Made by a program: the position numbers and the translations under genes
The notes under the pieces: model-generated
Told to the model about the DNA's origin: nothing
What the model saw: the letters and a program-made list of their open reading frames with translations, nothing else
Databases searched by the model: none
IMG/VR virus record: IMGVR_UViG_3300031800_000001
Coordinates: 52,087-116,086 of that record
DNA: 64,000 bases
Origin: a virus
Direction: 5' to 3' (one strand)
In this document: positions 50,942 to 61,900 of the stretch, in pieces
Position numbering within the stretch: the first letter of the stretch is position 1
Layout: each line of letters starts with the position of its first letter

Positions 50942-51859
50942 ATGATTTTTTTCAACAATTGTGACGTGGTGGTAAACGGTACGGGTGTAATGGCCGAGCA
51001 GGTATCATTGTCTACCGCTAACTCAATTGTTGCTGTCCGAGCTATGGGCAAAAACCTCGCAGAAGGCTCTGATCCAGACGGACAATATTCAGCCGCTGTG
51101 CGCTTTTCTTACTACTTGGAGGTGGAAAAAGACCCGGTTTACGCAAACGTTTTAGATTATTTGGGCTTGGTTCACAACACGGTTGACCCAAACTATCACG
51201 ATATTCCGCCAAATGTAATAGGGGTAGCTGGAGTAACTGGAGTCTACTACTTGGATAGCTACAGCGTAAGCGTGTCATCAAACGACATAATCAAAGCTAA
51301 CGCTTCATACGTGGGGTTTGTGCCGCCCACGGGTACAGTAATCAAGCGATCAGGTGTAGTCGACAAGGGGTACGCGGAAAGCTTTAGCGGATTAGCTCAC
51401 TCTTGGACAACGTCCCTTCTCGCTAGTGATGGGACAATATTGGCTCCAGTTTATGATTTTTCCTATAATTTCAGAGGGGTAGTAAATCCAATTTACGTAT
51501 TAGGGCAAAAATACCCGAAGCAAGTACAACTCCTAACCGCGGAAGAAACAGTGAATGTAGTTAAAGACACGTCTTCCATAAATATAAGCGGCCAAGGCCC
51601 CGACTCTCATCCAATTACTTTTTACGGAGAAAGTGGATGGGCTTTATTTAGTGGGCAGCTAGAGGACGGATCATATTTCAGCGAATATGATCCCGAGTCC
51701 CCACCTAGGGTAAGAATTGAACCATTAAGTGGTCTATGCGATACTTCTTTGCATTTTATGGAATTTGATTTTTCAGGAATGAAAATAGAAACTTCAGATA
51801 TATCTATAGACACAAACGATTTTGCAAAAACTTCGTACACACTTAGGAGGTACCATTAA
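50942..51859 (+). CDS. Tail tube-like protein (paralogue 3)
   Basis: A 305-residue beta-rich protein. Near residues 103-126 it carries YLDSYSVSVSSNDIIKANASY, the same strand-turn motif as the tail tube protein. Near residues 155-205 it has a second-half pattern (SWTTSLLASDG, then NPIYVLGQKYPKQVQLL). The start CDVVVNGTGVMAEQVSLSTANS parallels CTVLLNNRSFVAANLSFDINAN in the next protein, so these two are closest to each other. ATG 50942 has AAAGAGG upstream with long spacing. Its stop overlaps the next ATG by one base, so the pair is translationally coupled. Virion placement is inferred. Confidence 0.55.
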   Translation: MIFFNNCDVVVNGTGVMAEQVSLSTANSIVAVRAMGKNLAEGSDPDGQYSAAVRFSYYLEVEKDPVYANVLDYLGLVHNTVDPNYHDIPPNVIGVAGVTGVYYLDSYSVSVSSNDIIKANASYVGFVPPTGTVIKRSGVVDKGYAESFSGLAHSWTTSLLASDGTILAPVYDFSYNFRGVVNPIYVLGQKYPKQVQLLTAEETVNVVKDTSSINISGQGPDSHPITFYGESGWALFSGQLEDGSYFSEYDPESPPRVRIEPLSGLCDTSLHFMEFDFSGMKIETSDISIDTNDFAKTSYTLRRYH

Positions 51860-52968
51860 TGTATTATACATATAAAAATTGTACCGTACTTTTAAACAAT
51901 CGTTCTTTCGTTGCTGCTAATCTTTCGTTTGACATAAATGCCAATTTAGAAGCACGGTATTTTGCAAGTAAAAAATACTCTCATTTTTACCAAGCGTCGG
52001 AACCGATTCGTGGGACCATGTCTTTTACGTACTTTCTAACCGGGCAGGATTATTTTCATGATTTAATATATAAAGAAGACGTAGGAATAGAAGGAAACTT
52101 TGGGCAGATGAGCTTTCCTAGTGGACATCTTACAAGCTACAGGATAAGTGCGACGCCCAACCGTATGGCGCGGGCAGACGTAGAGATAGAGTTTTTTGAT
52201 TTTGAAGGCCAACTTGGGTCAGGCTCGTTTACGCCGAACACAGAAAAACCGAGCCAAGACAAAAAAATGCTAAACTTCTTGGACGCGACGATTAACGGTA
52301 CGGGTCTAACAGACGCTAACTCATTGGTGACAGACGCTTCATTCTCTTATTCAATGGAGGTAAGGCCCGTCTATAATTTAGTAACGGGGACAGGGCTCTA
52401 TAACATAAAGCCAGATAGCATCTCTTTCGGTCCAAAAAAATTAGAAACATCCGTGACCATCGATAACTTAAGTGGCGCTATGAGAATGCAGGGAGAAAAT
52501 ACGGTACTCGGAATAGAATTAAGAGACAGGGAAACGCGATCAAGACAGGTGTACTACGAGGCTAGGGGATTTACAAATGTAAAAAGTATACAAGCAGATA
52601 ATCAAAGTTTCGCAAAAAACTCAATACGGGTAACTCAAGAAGCTCCGAGCTTTTTAGCTCAAATAACGGGGCTCGTTGAGGACCACCCAGACAACGGAGG
52701 AGAAGGGTGGGGACCCACGGGTGGAGCGCCGGGGGACACGATAGACATAAGTGGAATAAATTTTTTAAGCTATCCAGATGTATGGATTGGTAATTTTGAG
52801 TTGTTTGAGTGCCAATATGTCCACGACAATTTAATAAGATTTGTAGTCCCAGAGGAAACGGCTGGAGGAGACGGGTACATATATTTAAAAAATGGAGATT
52901 ACGCCAACGCATCAACTATGGGATTTACGTCTTTATCTTCTAGTATATTAATAACCAGAATAAGGTAA
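51859..52968 (+). CDS. Tail tube-like protein with C-terminal IPT/TIG domain (paralogue 4)
   Basis: A 369-residue protein. Residues 1-270 follow the tube-like plan: CTVLLNNRSFVAANLSF at the start, HLTSYRISATPNRMARADVEI near residues 90-110, and FSYSMEVRPVYNL near residue 160 with the paired strands after it. Residues about 285-365 are an extra IPT/TIG (Ig-like) domain: GGAPGDTIDISGINFLSYPDVWIG, then LIRFVVPEETAGGDGYIYL. The next gene starts 2 bases after its stop and begins directly with more IPT/TIG domains. This suggests that this protein anchors the giant neighbour to the tail, or that the two once formed one chain. An Ig-like domain at the end of a tube protein is known from lambda V. Confidence 0.6.
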   Translation: MYYTYKNCTVLLNNRSFVAANLSFDINANLEARYFASKKYSHFYQASEPIRGTMSFTYFLTGQDYFHDLIYKEDVGIEGNFGQMSFPSGHLTSYRISATPNRMARADVEIEFFDFEGQLGSGSFTPNTEKPSQDKKMLNFLDATINGTGLTDANSLVTDASFSYSMEVRPVYNLVTGTGLYNIKPDSISFGPKKLETSVTIDNLSGAMRMQGENTVLGIELRDRETRSRQVYYEARGFTNVKSIQADNQSFAKNSIRVTQEAPSFLAQITGLVEDHPDNGGEGWGPTGGAPGDTIDISGINFLSYPDVWIGNFELFECQYVHDNLIRFVVPEETAGGDGYIYLKNGDYANASTMGFTSLSSSILITRIR

Positions 52969-52970
52969 GC

Positions 52971-55900
52971 ATGTCATCAGGAATAATAGGCCAGACAGTT
53001 AGGATCGAAGGGCAGGGGTTTGTCCAAATCGACAGCGTCTCTTTCCCCTTCGAGCCTAATACGGATGCCATTGGCGGGATAGATTATACTTTTGCTAATT
53101 TCTCTTGGGTCAATGAAGAACTATTAATTGCCACAATTCCAAATGGCGCTCAATGGGGGAATCCAAGGGTGGGTTCTTCGCTTAGGAAGCAAACGGGAAC
53201 CGCAGGCGAATTTTTTGTCCCTATGCCCCAAATTTTAGGGGTAACCACGGACAAACCAGAGCCCGGGTCGCAAATGAGCGTGAGTGGTCTGGGGCTATCG
53301 GGGGTTACTGGGGCATTTTTTGGCACAGGGCAATTGCCGGCGACAACCGTGCACAGCGGAATGGTCGATATAAATTTTCTACCGCTCACCGTTCCTTATG
53401 GACACATAGATGGGCCTTTGAAAATAGTGGGGCAAAGTGGGCTGAATGCCACATACCCCACGATGAAAACAAACGTCATTATTACGGGGGTTCAGCCCTC
53501 TTCTGGAGAAAGGCATAGACCCGGAGGGGGAGAACAGCCATTTGATGATATCGTAATTTCTGGAGAAAACTTTGCAACAGGGGCTCTTGTAAGGGCGTCA
53601 ACAGACCCCTCTAGTCAAGATTATAACCGTTGGTTGGTTGATTTCAATGGGGCAGAAACCGGATTTGGGCTAATAGGGACAACAGGATTAAGTGGTAAGA
53701 TACCTTCCAATGCGAACTCGGGCCTTCTGTCAATAAGAAATTCACTTGGGGGCTCTCACGCTAATGGAATTGATTTTTATGTGATTCCCGGACCACCTGT
53801 TCTATCGGCAATAGGTCCAGTCACTGGTAAACCCGCGGGTAGGCACGGAGGAAATCGGGATCATTCCATATTAATTAGTGAGGGTGACTACGTAACGCTG
53901 TCTGGAGAGTTTTTTGGCAACACTACAGGCTTATATGTCTATCCAATAGGACAAAGAGATGGGGATCATAAAGAAAACTTAATTAACCCACAGGTAATAG
54001 CATACGGAGCGAATAAAGACAATACCCGAATAGACTTTTCCCTGCCAACAGGAACGGGAAGATACAGAGACTGTGACGTAGTAATAGAAACGACAAGGGG
54101 GTCTGCAACCGGAGAAAGCTCTTTATACATAAAGTACCCTCCGTTCATAAAAGGATTTGAGCCAAAAAGCGAATTCAAAGGAAACAAGGTAGACATAACT
54201 GGTAGCGGATTTTTTGATGATTCCGAAACTAATGTATATTTTAGTGGGTTGGCTAGTCATGGAGGCTTCTCTGGAAATATAGGAGCAAGCATATCAGGAA
54301 TAGAGGGCACCCCTGATGCTGGTCTTCAGGTGATGAGCGTGTACGTTCCCGGCTTGTCTGAAGATTCTAACTTCTCCATAGTTGTGGATAACAGTGTTGG
54401 TAAATCCACAAGCCCAGAGGGGCAATATTTTGGGTTCTTTGCTGAACCAGAAATTTCTGGATTTTCTCCCACTTCTGGAACACATGGAACCACGGTAATA
54501 ATAAGCGGAACAAGCTTAGTAAACTTAGTCTCAATTTACCATGGTAATACACCAGTAACGACCTACTCTGTTCTGGGGTCAAGGGGAACTGGAATAAGTT
54601 TTCAAATACCCTCAAAGCACGCTTACTTAACTAATGATTATTTATATCGCGAACTCCAAGTCCCAATAAGGATATCAGCAGTAGGCGGATCAACAACCAC
54701 AGCGGAAAGGTTTCAAACAATACCGGATAGCATATTTTACAGTGGTCATTATCCAGACTTGGTTGCAAGAAACGATTTCCTAAAAATATCTGGTGCGAAT
54801 TTAGAATTAGTTACAGGAGTAAGGTTTACAGGAAAAAACGACACCCAGACAACAGTAGAAGTAGTCCCAGTAGGTTACTATTCCTTACTTGAGCCGACGG
54901 GATTTGGTTTTCCAAAGACAGGATTAAACATAAGAGTGCCGATAGACGCAGACGACGGCAAGCCTATGCTTATGGGCGAATTTACAAACTCGCAAAGCAT
55001 TCTGCCAATAGAGGTTTTTGAAATAGTAACACTGGACCTTGTTAAGCCCGGAACAGGCATATATGGGGATTCGATAATACTAAGCGGGACAGATACCCAT
55101 CAGTCCAAATATTGGTTTCAGGGGTATTCAAGTGGACACATGGATATGTCGAATATCTCTAGTGGGGTGGGGCAATTTACATCAGCACAACAAGGCCCCT
55201 CATTTTTAGTGACCCAAGGGGGCGGAATAGGGGGAGGAATTTTTGACCCAACTGTCGAGGTCAGACTAAACAAGCACCCAACGTGGGATTACATAAAACC
55301 ATTAAACGGAAATGATATATATAAGTATGGGGCAGATGGCGAAGAGTATGTAGAGCTTCAAATTCCAGCTTGTCTTCTTGAAGACACAAGATTGTTTACG
55401 TCAAGGCGAGATAAGGCGGATGTTGACCTTACTATAACTGACTATCAAGACCTGTCAACAACTATCTCTGCGTATCCAACGATATCTGGCATTTCAGCAA
55501 CAACAATTAGAGTAGGGCAAACATTATACATCTCAGGAATAAACGCCGAAAAAACCTTCATTAACGCTATAGGAATTAGTGGAACAGGACTAGCTCACCC
55601 CGGAGAAGAAGGCGGAGGAAATAGGGAAATAGAATTTGTTAGTAAATACAGCACAAGACAAGACTTGCTTTTCCAAGACGGAACCGAGGCTACTTGGTTT
55701 AATCTGGGGGATTATTTTATTCCGAATAGTCCATTTCAGTTGCTAGACAGCTCCGATCCATTAGGACACATATGGAACGCAGAGATAAGAAGGCACATAC
55801 ACACAAGCGGATTAAGAGACGAGGGCGTAGCTAAAACCGGCCTATACAACATACCAATAACCATATCAGACAATTTCGTAGGAACAGGGTTTTTATTCTT

Positions 55901-58900
55901 CTGGTTGGATGAAGACACTGTATACAAAAGTGGCCAAACAATTTTTGAACAAAGCTTCGCGAAACCGCTTAGGCAGTTATATAGGGAAAACATAGCGGGT
56001 ACGCCAAGATTTTACGACACGGTTGATGTAAATCAAGACGGGCAAGTAACTGCCGAAGACTTGTTCTACTGGAGCGGAGAAGCCGGAACCACAAATATCC
56101 ATAAGAAAGAGGGAAACTTTTATAGCGGATGGACAGGTACGGAGACTTACCAAAGATTAAGAAACGATTTATTATTCAAAATTCCAATTATAATCGAGCC
56201 AGAAATATTGGCCATAGGATTTACGGAACCCACAAGTGGATACCACGGCCAACAAATAAGGCTATACGGCACTGGACTGGCAAACATAACTGGCCTGTTC
56301 ATGAGAGACAGCGGGTATGGAATATCAAATTACAACCAATACGACGCCAGCAGTAGTTTAGCGAAAAGAGAATACAACAATTTGTATTTCCAGATTCCTT
56401 CTGACTTTCCAATTTCAGACGGCACAGGAAATGCAAGCGGAACACTGTTTGCTCAATCATCATTTTCATCAGACTCCAATGCCGACATGGGTTCTTTGGG
56501 GCTATTAAATGTTCTTAAGTCTCCAACAATAACGAGCTTCACCCCGAAAGAGGGGGTAGTCGGAAAAACAGTAGTCACTGTCTATGGGGAAATGCTGCAT
56601 TATACTTCTGATCTTCAGTTTATATCAAATTTAGATGGTGATTTACATAGTTCACCCGTATGGGACAAGGTGGGTGATGGAGCCGGCGGAACATACTTAA
56701 CCGGACTCGTTCCTACAGGGTTAGTTACATTCCCACAGGACTTCAAGATTAGGATAACTACCGATGAAGTTGGCGCAAGCTCAAGTCAACTTGGAGATTT
56801 CATAATATACGAGGGTGATACCACCATATATGGTAAATTAACCGTATTGGGGGATACGGTTGTAGAAAACGACGTCAACGTATCTGGAAGATACCTTGTC
56901 GACTCAGTGCCTATAGAGGACACAATAGAGCATAAGCTTCACAAAGCAATAATACTAGAGAATAAACTCCTCCACCTAAGCGCCGAAACAAAAAACAGTT
57001 ATACCGGTGACGGAACTTGGCAAGACCTCACTACGTACAACCACGATGCGACACTTTATAATTCTCCAGTACTAATCAACAGCACTCTTCAATTCGGGTG
57101 GGATGAAGGAAGAGTCCCGAAGGATCAGCACGCAATAATTCCAATAACAAACGACCTGAAGCCGGAAACATTTACGCTTGGGGTCATGTTTATGCCGCTG
57201 GAGGTAGGGGGAACGGTTGGAGATCCGCTTATACAGGTGCCCAATACTCATGGTACTATAGCGGCATCCTATGAGATAACCTACGACGTAAACAAGAGGT
57301 TTTATTCAAAAATAACATTTAATGAGGGGTCAGACACGAGTGATACATCGTCTACATTATTTACCGCCCCAGTAGAGACGGGCCAGTATTCTCTTGTTAA
57401 CACGACTTGGGATGGGAGTACTCACAGCCTATACCTGAATGGAAGCCTTGTTGGTTCGGACAGCGTGGGGTCAAAAACTATTAATTACGTGGACCCAAGC
57501 GTACCCGTAAAAGATTTTCATATACTAACGAACTCGACGGCGACAAAACACATCAAGGGGCTTCTAAGGAATGTCCACTTATATTCTGGAGCACTTTCAC
57601 AAGATAACGTTTATGAAAATTACAGAAGGCTTACCTCTATAGTGGTGCCGGAAAGAGACTTCGAAATATCAGGTGGTGCATTGCGGGTATCTGAATTTGG
57701 AAATACCGGGCACTTTGCTTTAATTAGAGACAATAAAATGTTCCTGTCTGGATCGGGGGCCCAATTTTTCATTAATGATGACGAGGTTTTGCCCGCATCC
57801 GAATACCTTTTTCAAAATATAACAGGAACCAATATACAGTTTGACCTTTCTGGAGTAAGAAGAGACTTGACTCTAAGGTTCGGGGAGGGAACAGGGGTTG
57901 GTAATATAGCCGGGTCCGCGTCTTATGTGGGAGACGGCGTAACGAATGCATTCCATCTTGAACTAACAGAAGACAACATTAAAAACGTTTGGGTTTCTCT
58001 TGATGGATCGACACTAACCCCGACCACGGACTACACAATAGACAATCTTACGGGGGTAGTCTTCCCCCAAGCACCAAAGGTGGCGGAGGAGGTGCTCATA
58101 CGGCAATTCACTGATACCGTGGTCCCGACACCAATTGAGTATAACATAAATCTGTTTATGACCGGGTCTGGCCAAAGGCTGACTATGACTGATTTGTCAA
58201 CCGGGACATCGATTCAATTCACGGGTAGCGTAGATTCGCTAGAGATAGAAAACTATAATATATACGACAGCGATGTAAGTATCACCGGCTCCGTATCTTC
58301 GGTAAGAAACGAGTATTCGGGGGTAACAACAAACATATATAACCAAGCCTTGGCTACGGCAACAAACCTGTTCAATGAGCCGGGCTCTGAAGTTAGAGCG
58401 TACTCAATAAATCCAAATGTGTTTGTAGCAAACGAGGGGTCAGTAAGTTATATCTCTGGGGGAGAAGATATAATCATATACTCCAATACCGGTCAGGGAA
58501 GGGTATATATAACCGGGGGTCGAGGCCACACGATAACCGGAAATGTTACCATGACTGGTGGCACACATACTGTCTCTACGGATGATGTACAAATTTATAA
58601 TTCGGTAAATACTATTTACCCCACTGGATCGACAAATATAAGCGGGACTTCGAATATAATTTATAATACCGGCGACGGGTTGATACAGTATATTTCGGGA
58701 ACAGATATTTCGATATTTGGGACTATAAGCGGCACGACACTAAGTACTAATGCATTTAATATAAATGATGGGGCAACGGCGTTCATAACCGGTACAAATC
58801 CAATCATAAATATAACAGGCGGCACGAACATTATGTCTCTTACGGGAGAGGCGATTATAACCGCTAATGCTTCTTTCTCTTTATCGAGCCTTACTGGAAC

Positions 58901-61900
58901 AACGGTAAACATTACCGGAAATGCTGGGTCAATACACAACGCGCAGCTTGTCACCGTGGAAGGTCCGGAAACAGTTTTCGCGAATGACAGCAACATCGTA
59001 AACATAACAGGTCATCAAATAAACAGTTTAGTGGTGAGCGGAAGAGGCTCTACCACAAACATAGAATTCGACACTGGTATTCTTTATTTTAGTGGAAACT
59101 TTTTCGATTCTAACACTCTGACCCTGCACACCGGAAGAATAGACGCTACGGGTATTAGTTTCGATATAAGGCAATCGCAAAACGTTCACGCAACGGGGGG
59201 GACAGTAGTCGTATCAAATTCTACGGGTGTATTTAGCGGAGTTAATATTAACGTGATTAGTTCCACGGGTGTGTTCTATTCTGCAAAAGAACAACCAATT
59301 AACATAACAGGGGGAACAAATTTGTTTACTTCTGGTACCGCCACTGTGTCAGGGAACTTGATGGCAACCAGCGGGGGTAACATAAGCGCGGTGATGACCA
59401 ATGCTCCGCATATAAGTTTCCATAATTCAACAGGGTCAATCACGGCAAACTCTGGGTCTGTGTTCGTAACGGGATCAATCGTGAACTTAAGCGGGCAAAC
59501 GAACTTCGTTACTGGCAATTACATTTTTGTGCAAAGTGGAGCCAGCATATTCAGCGGGGTTGAAATAGGGGTTACTGGGGGGGTCAATACCATAACAGTA
59601 CAAAGCGGGAGTGATTTATATGTAATAGGCGGATCGTCAAGCGCGCTTCTCAAAAGCGGTAATGTTTACATTACTGGGGGTGCAAATACGACGTACAATA
59701 TGCTCATTAATGAGGATGGCGGATACATGGCCATAACCGGCGACATAAACTATATAACCGGGGGGGTCATTCAGACAATCACAAGTAACCAAACAATTAT
59801 TTCTGGAGCAGTTGCGGAGAGCAACGTGGTGCGCAGCATCATTACGGAAAGCGCAGTGATCGGTAGGAGTACGGTCACCATAACTAATTCTGATGATATT
59901 ACCGTGGCTGCGGGAGCCGTAGTGGAAACAATTACAGATAATATAATTACAAATTTCACCCTAGAAGGGGGCTCTCCAAGAATCTACAGGGGTACTAGTA
60001 TATTTAATGATGTAACTGGCCTTATTGTCATAACCGGATTAGAGACTCTTAACATATCAGGCATGCAAAGCGGAGCCACCATAGGAATTACGGGGGATGG
60101 AATGAGCCTGTATAATCCATCCGGTGGCGTTGTCAACTTAACTGGCTCAAACTACAAAGTGTTTAATACCGGAGGAAACATTTTCATAACCGGTTCGGAT
60201 ATAACCGTATCTGGAGATCAGAATTTTGTAACCGGATTTGTAACCATTAATAACGGTTTCATAACTGGCAGTACCGTGACCATCACGGGGGATGGCACCA
60301 CTTACGTATCAGGCGGAAATATTGATGTCAATAGTTTAAACACTGAAATAAACGAGCTTAAAGATAGTATTCTACAATCTTTTGGAAACGCAAACATAGA
60401 CGAGTCAACGGTTTCTATGCTGTCGGCTGGAAACACTTATGTTTCTGGGTTCACGACAAGCGTGGTTGCTAACCCCGGTTCTACCACGTATATAACGGGT
60501 TCAAATATTGATCTTGATAACTTTGGGACAGTGTCGATAACTAATTCGACATACACAGATGTGACCGGCACGACTATCCTTATTACAGACGGAATAAATA
60601 CGGTATCGGGACAACAATTTTTTATAACCGGGGGAACAAACTACATAAGTGGGAATGACGTTAGGATAACCGGAGGCAATAACACAATAACAGGTACCGC
60701 ATATATAACGGGTACGACCTATTCTACAGGCATAGTCTATGCAACGGGTAATATTTACGCGACAGGAATTACTTACTCTACGGGCAACACATACGCAACC
60801 GGAACAACTTACGCAACCGGCGCAATATACACAACGGGGACAACCTACGCAACCGGCGTAATCTATGCGACGGGTACGATTTACGTGACAGGGACAACCT
60901 ATGCGACGGGTATAACTTACGCCACGGGAATCCAACACATAACGGGTACAGCTTATACAACGGGGACTCAATACATAAGTGGTACCACTTACGCCACAGG
61001 AACCCAATATATAACGGGAGAAAATATCTACACCACGGGGGTCAGTTATGTAACTGGGACAGTCTACGCAACTGGCACAATATACGCAACGGGAACGACC
61101 TACGCGACGGGGACAACCTACGCCACGGGAACCCAATATATAACGGGAGAAAATATCTACACCACGGGGGTCAGTTATGTAACTGGGACAACTTATTCCA
61201 CAGGCATAACCTATGCAACCGGGACCGTATACGCCACGGGTATCAACTACGTAACCGGGACGGCTTATGTAACAGGAACCACTAGTTATGTAACTGGAAC
61301 AGCCTACATTACTGGAACCAACAACTATGTAACTGGAACAGCCTACGTAACCGGCACGGCTTACACCACGGGTATTAATTACATAACCGGCACGGCTTAC
61401 ACCACGGGTATTAATTACATAACCGGCACGGCTTACACCACGGGTATCAATACTTACGTAACTGGTACGGCTTACGCTACGGGTATTAATATCTACGTAA
61501 CCGGCACGGCTAATATAACCGGGGGTCATAACTTCGTAACCGGAAGAGGCATAACCATTCAAAGTGGAACCATAGGGATAACGGGAATAGAGTCCGGCGC
61601 TATTCTTAATGTATATAGCTCAGATATAAGGATGACGGGTGATTGCAGCGGAGTGAATATACACGCCGGTGCACGACTTTTCTTAGCTGACACGGGGGTC
61701 ATAGACTTTACTAACTTTACAAATTTAGTCCTTGATGGAGGAACAGGATTCATAAGCGGGACGAACATTAGTGGTATACATATAACCGGGGGAATAACTC
61801 ATATCACGGGTACCATAAACGCAGACACAGGTATCGTAATATACGCCGGTGCGGAAGTGCATTTACACAATACGGGTGTCTATCATATTCCCGAGGGGGA

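Noticed and set aside
52944-52970. Possible -1 frameshift joining 51859-52968 to the giant gene
   Set aside because: The giant gene's frame is open upstream only to a stop at 52941-52943, and no slippery heptamer or clear downstream structure is visible in that short stretch.
60501-61562. Long minus-strand open frame (353 codons) opposite hexapeptide array 1
   Set aside because: It is the reverse reading of an 18-bp repeat that lacks stops in that frame; it has Cys/Arg/Tyr-rich low-complexity content and no ribosome binding site.
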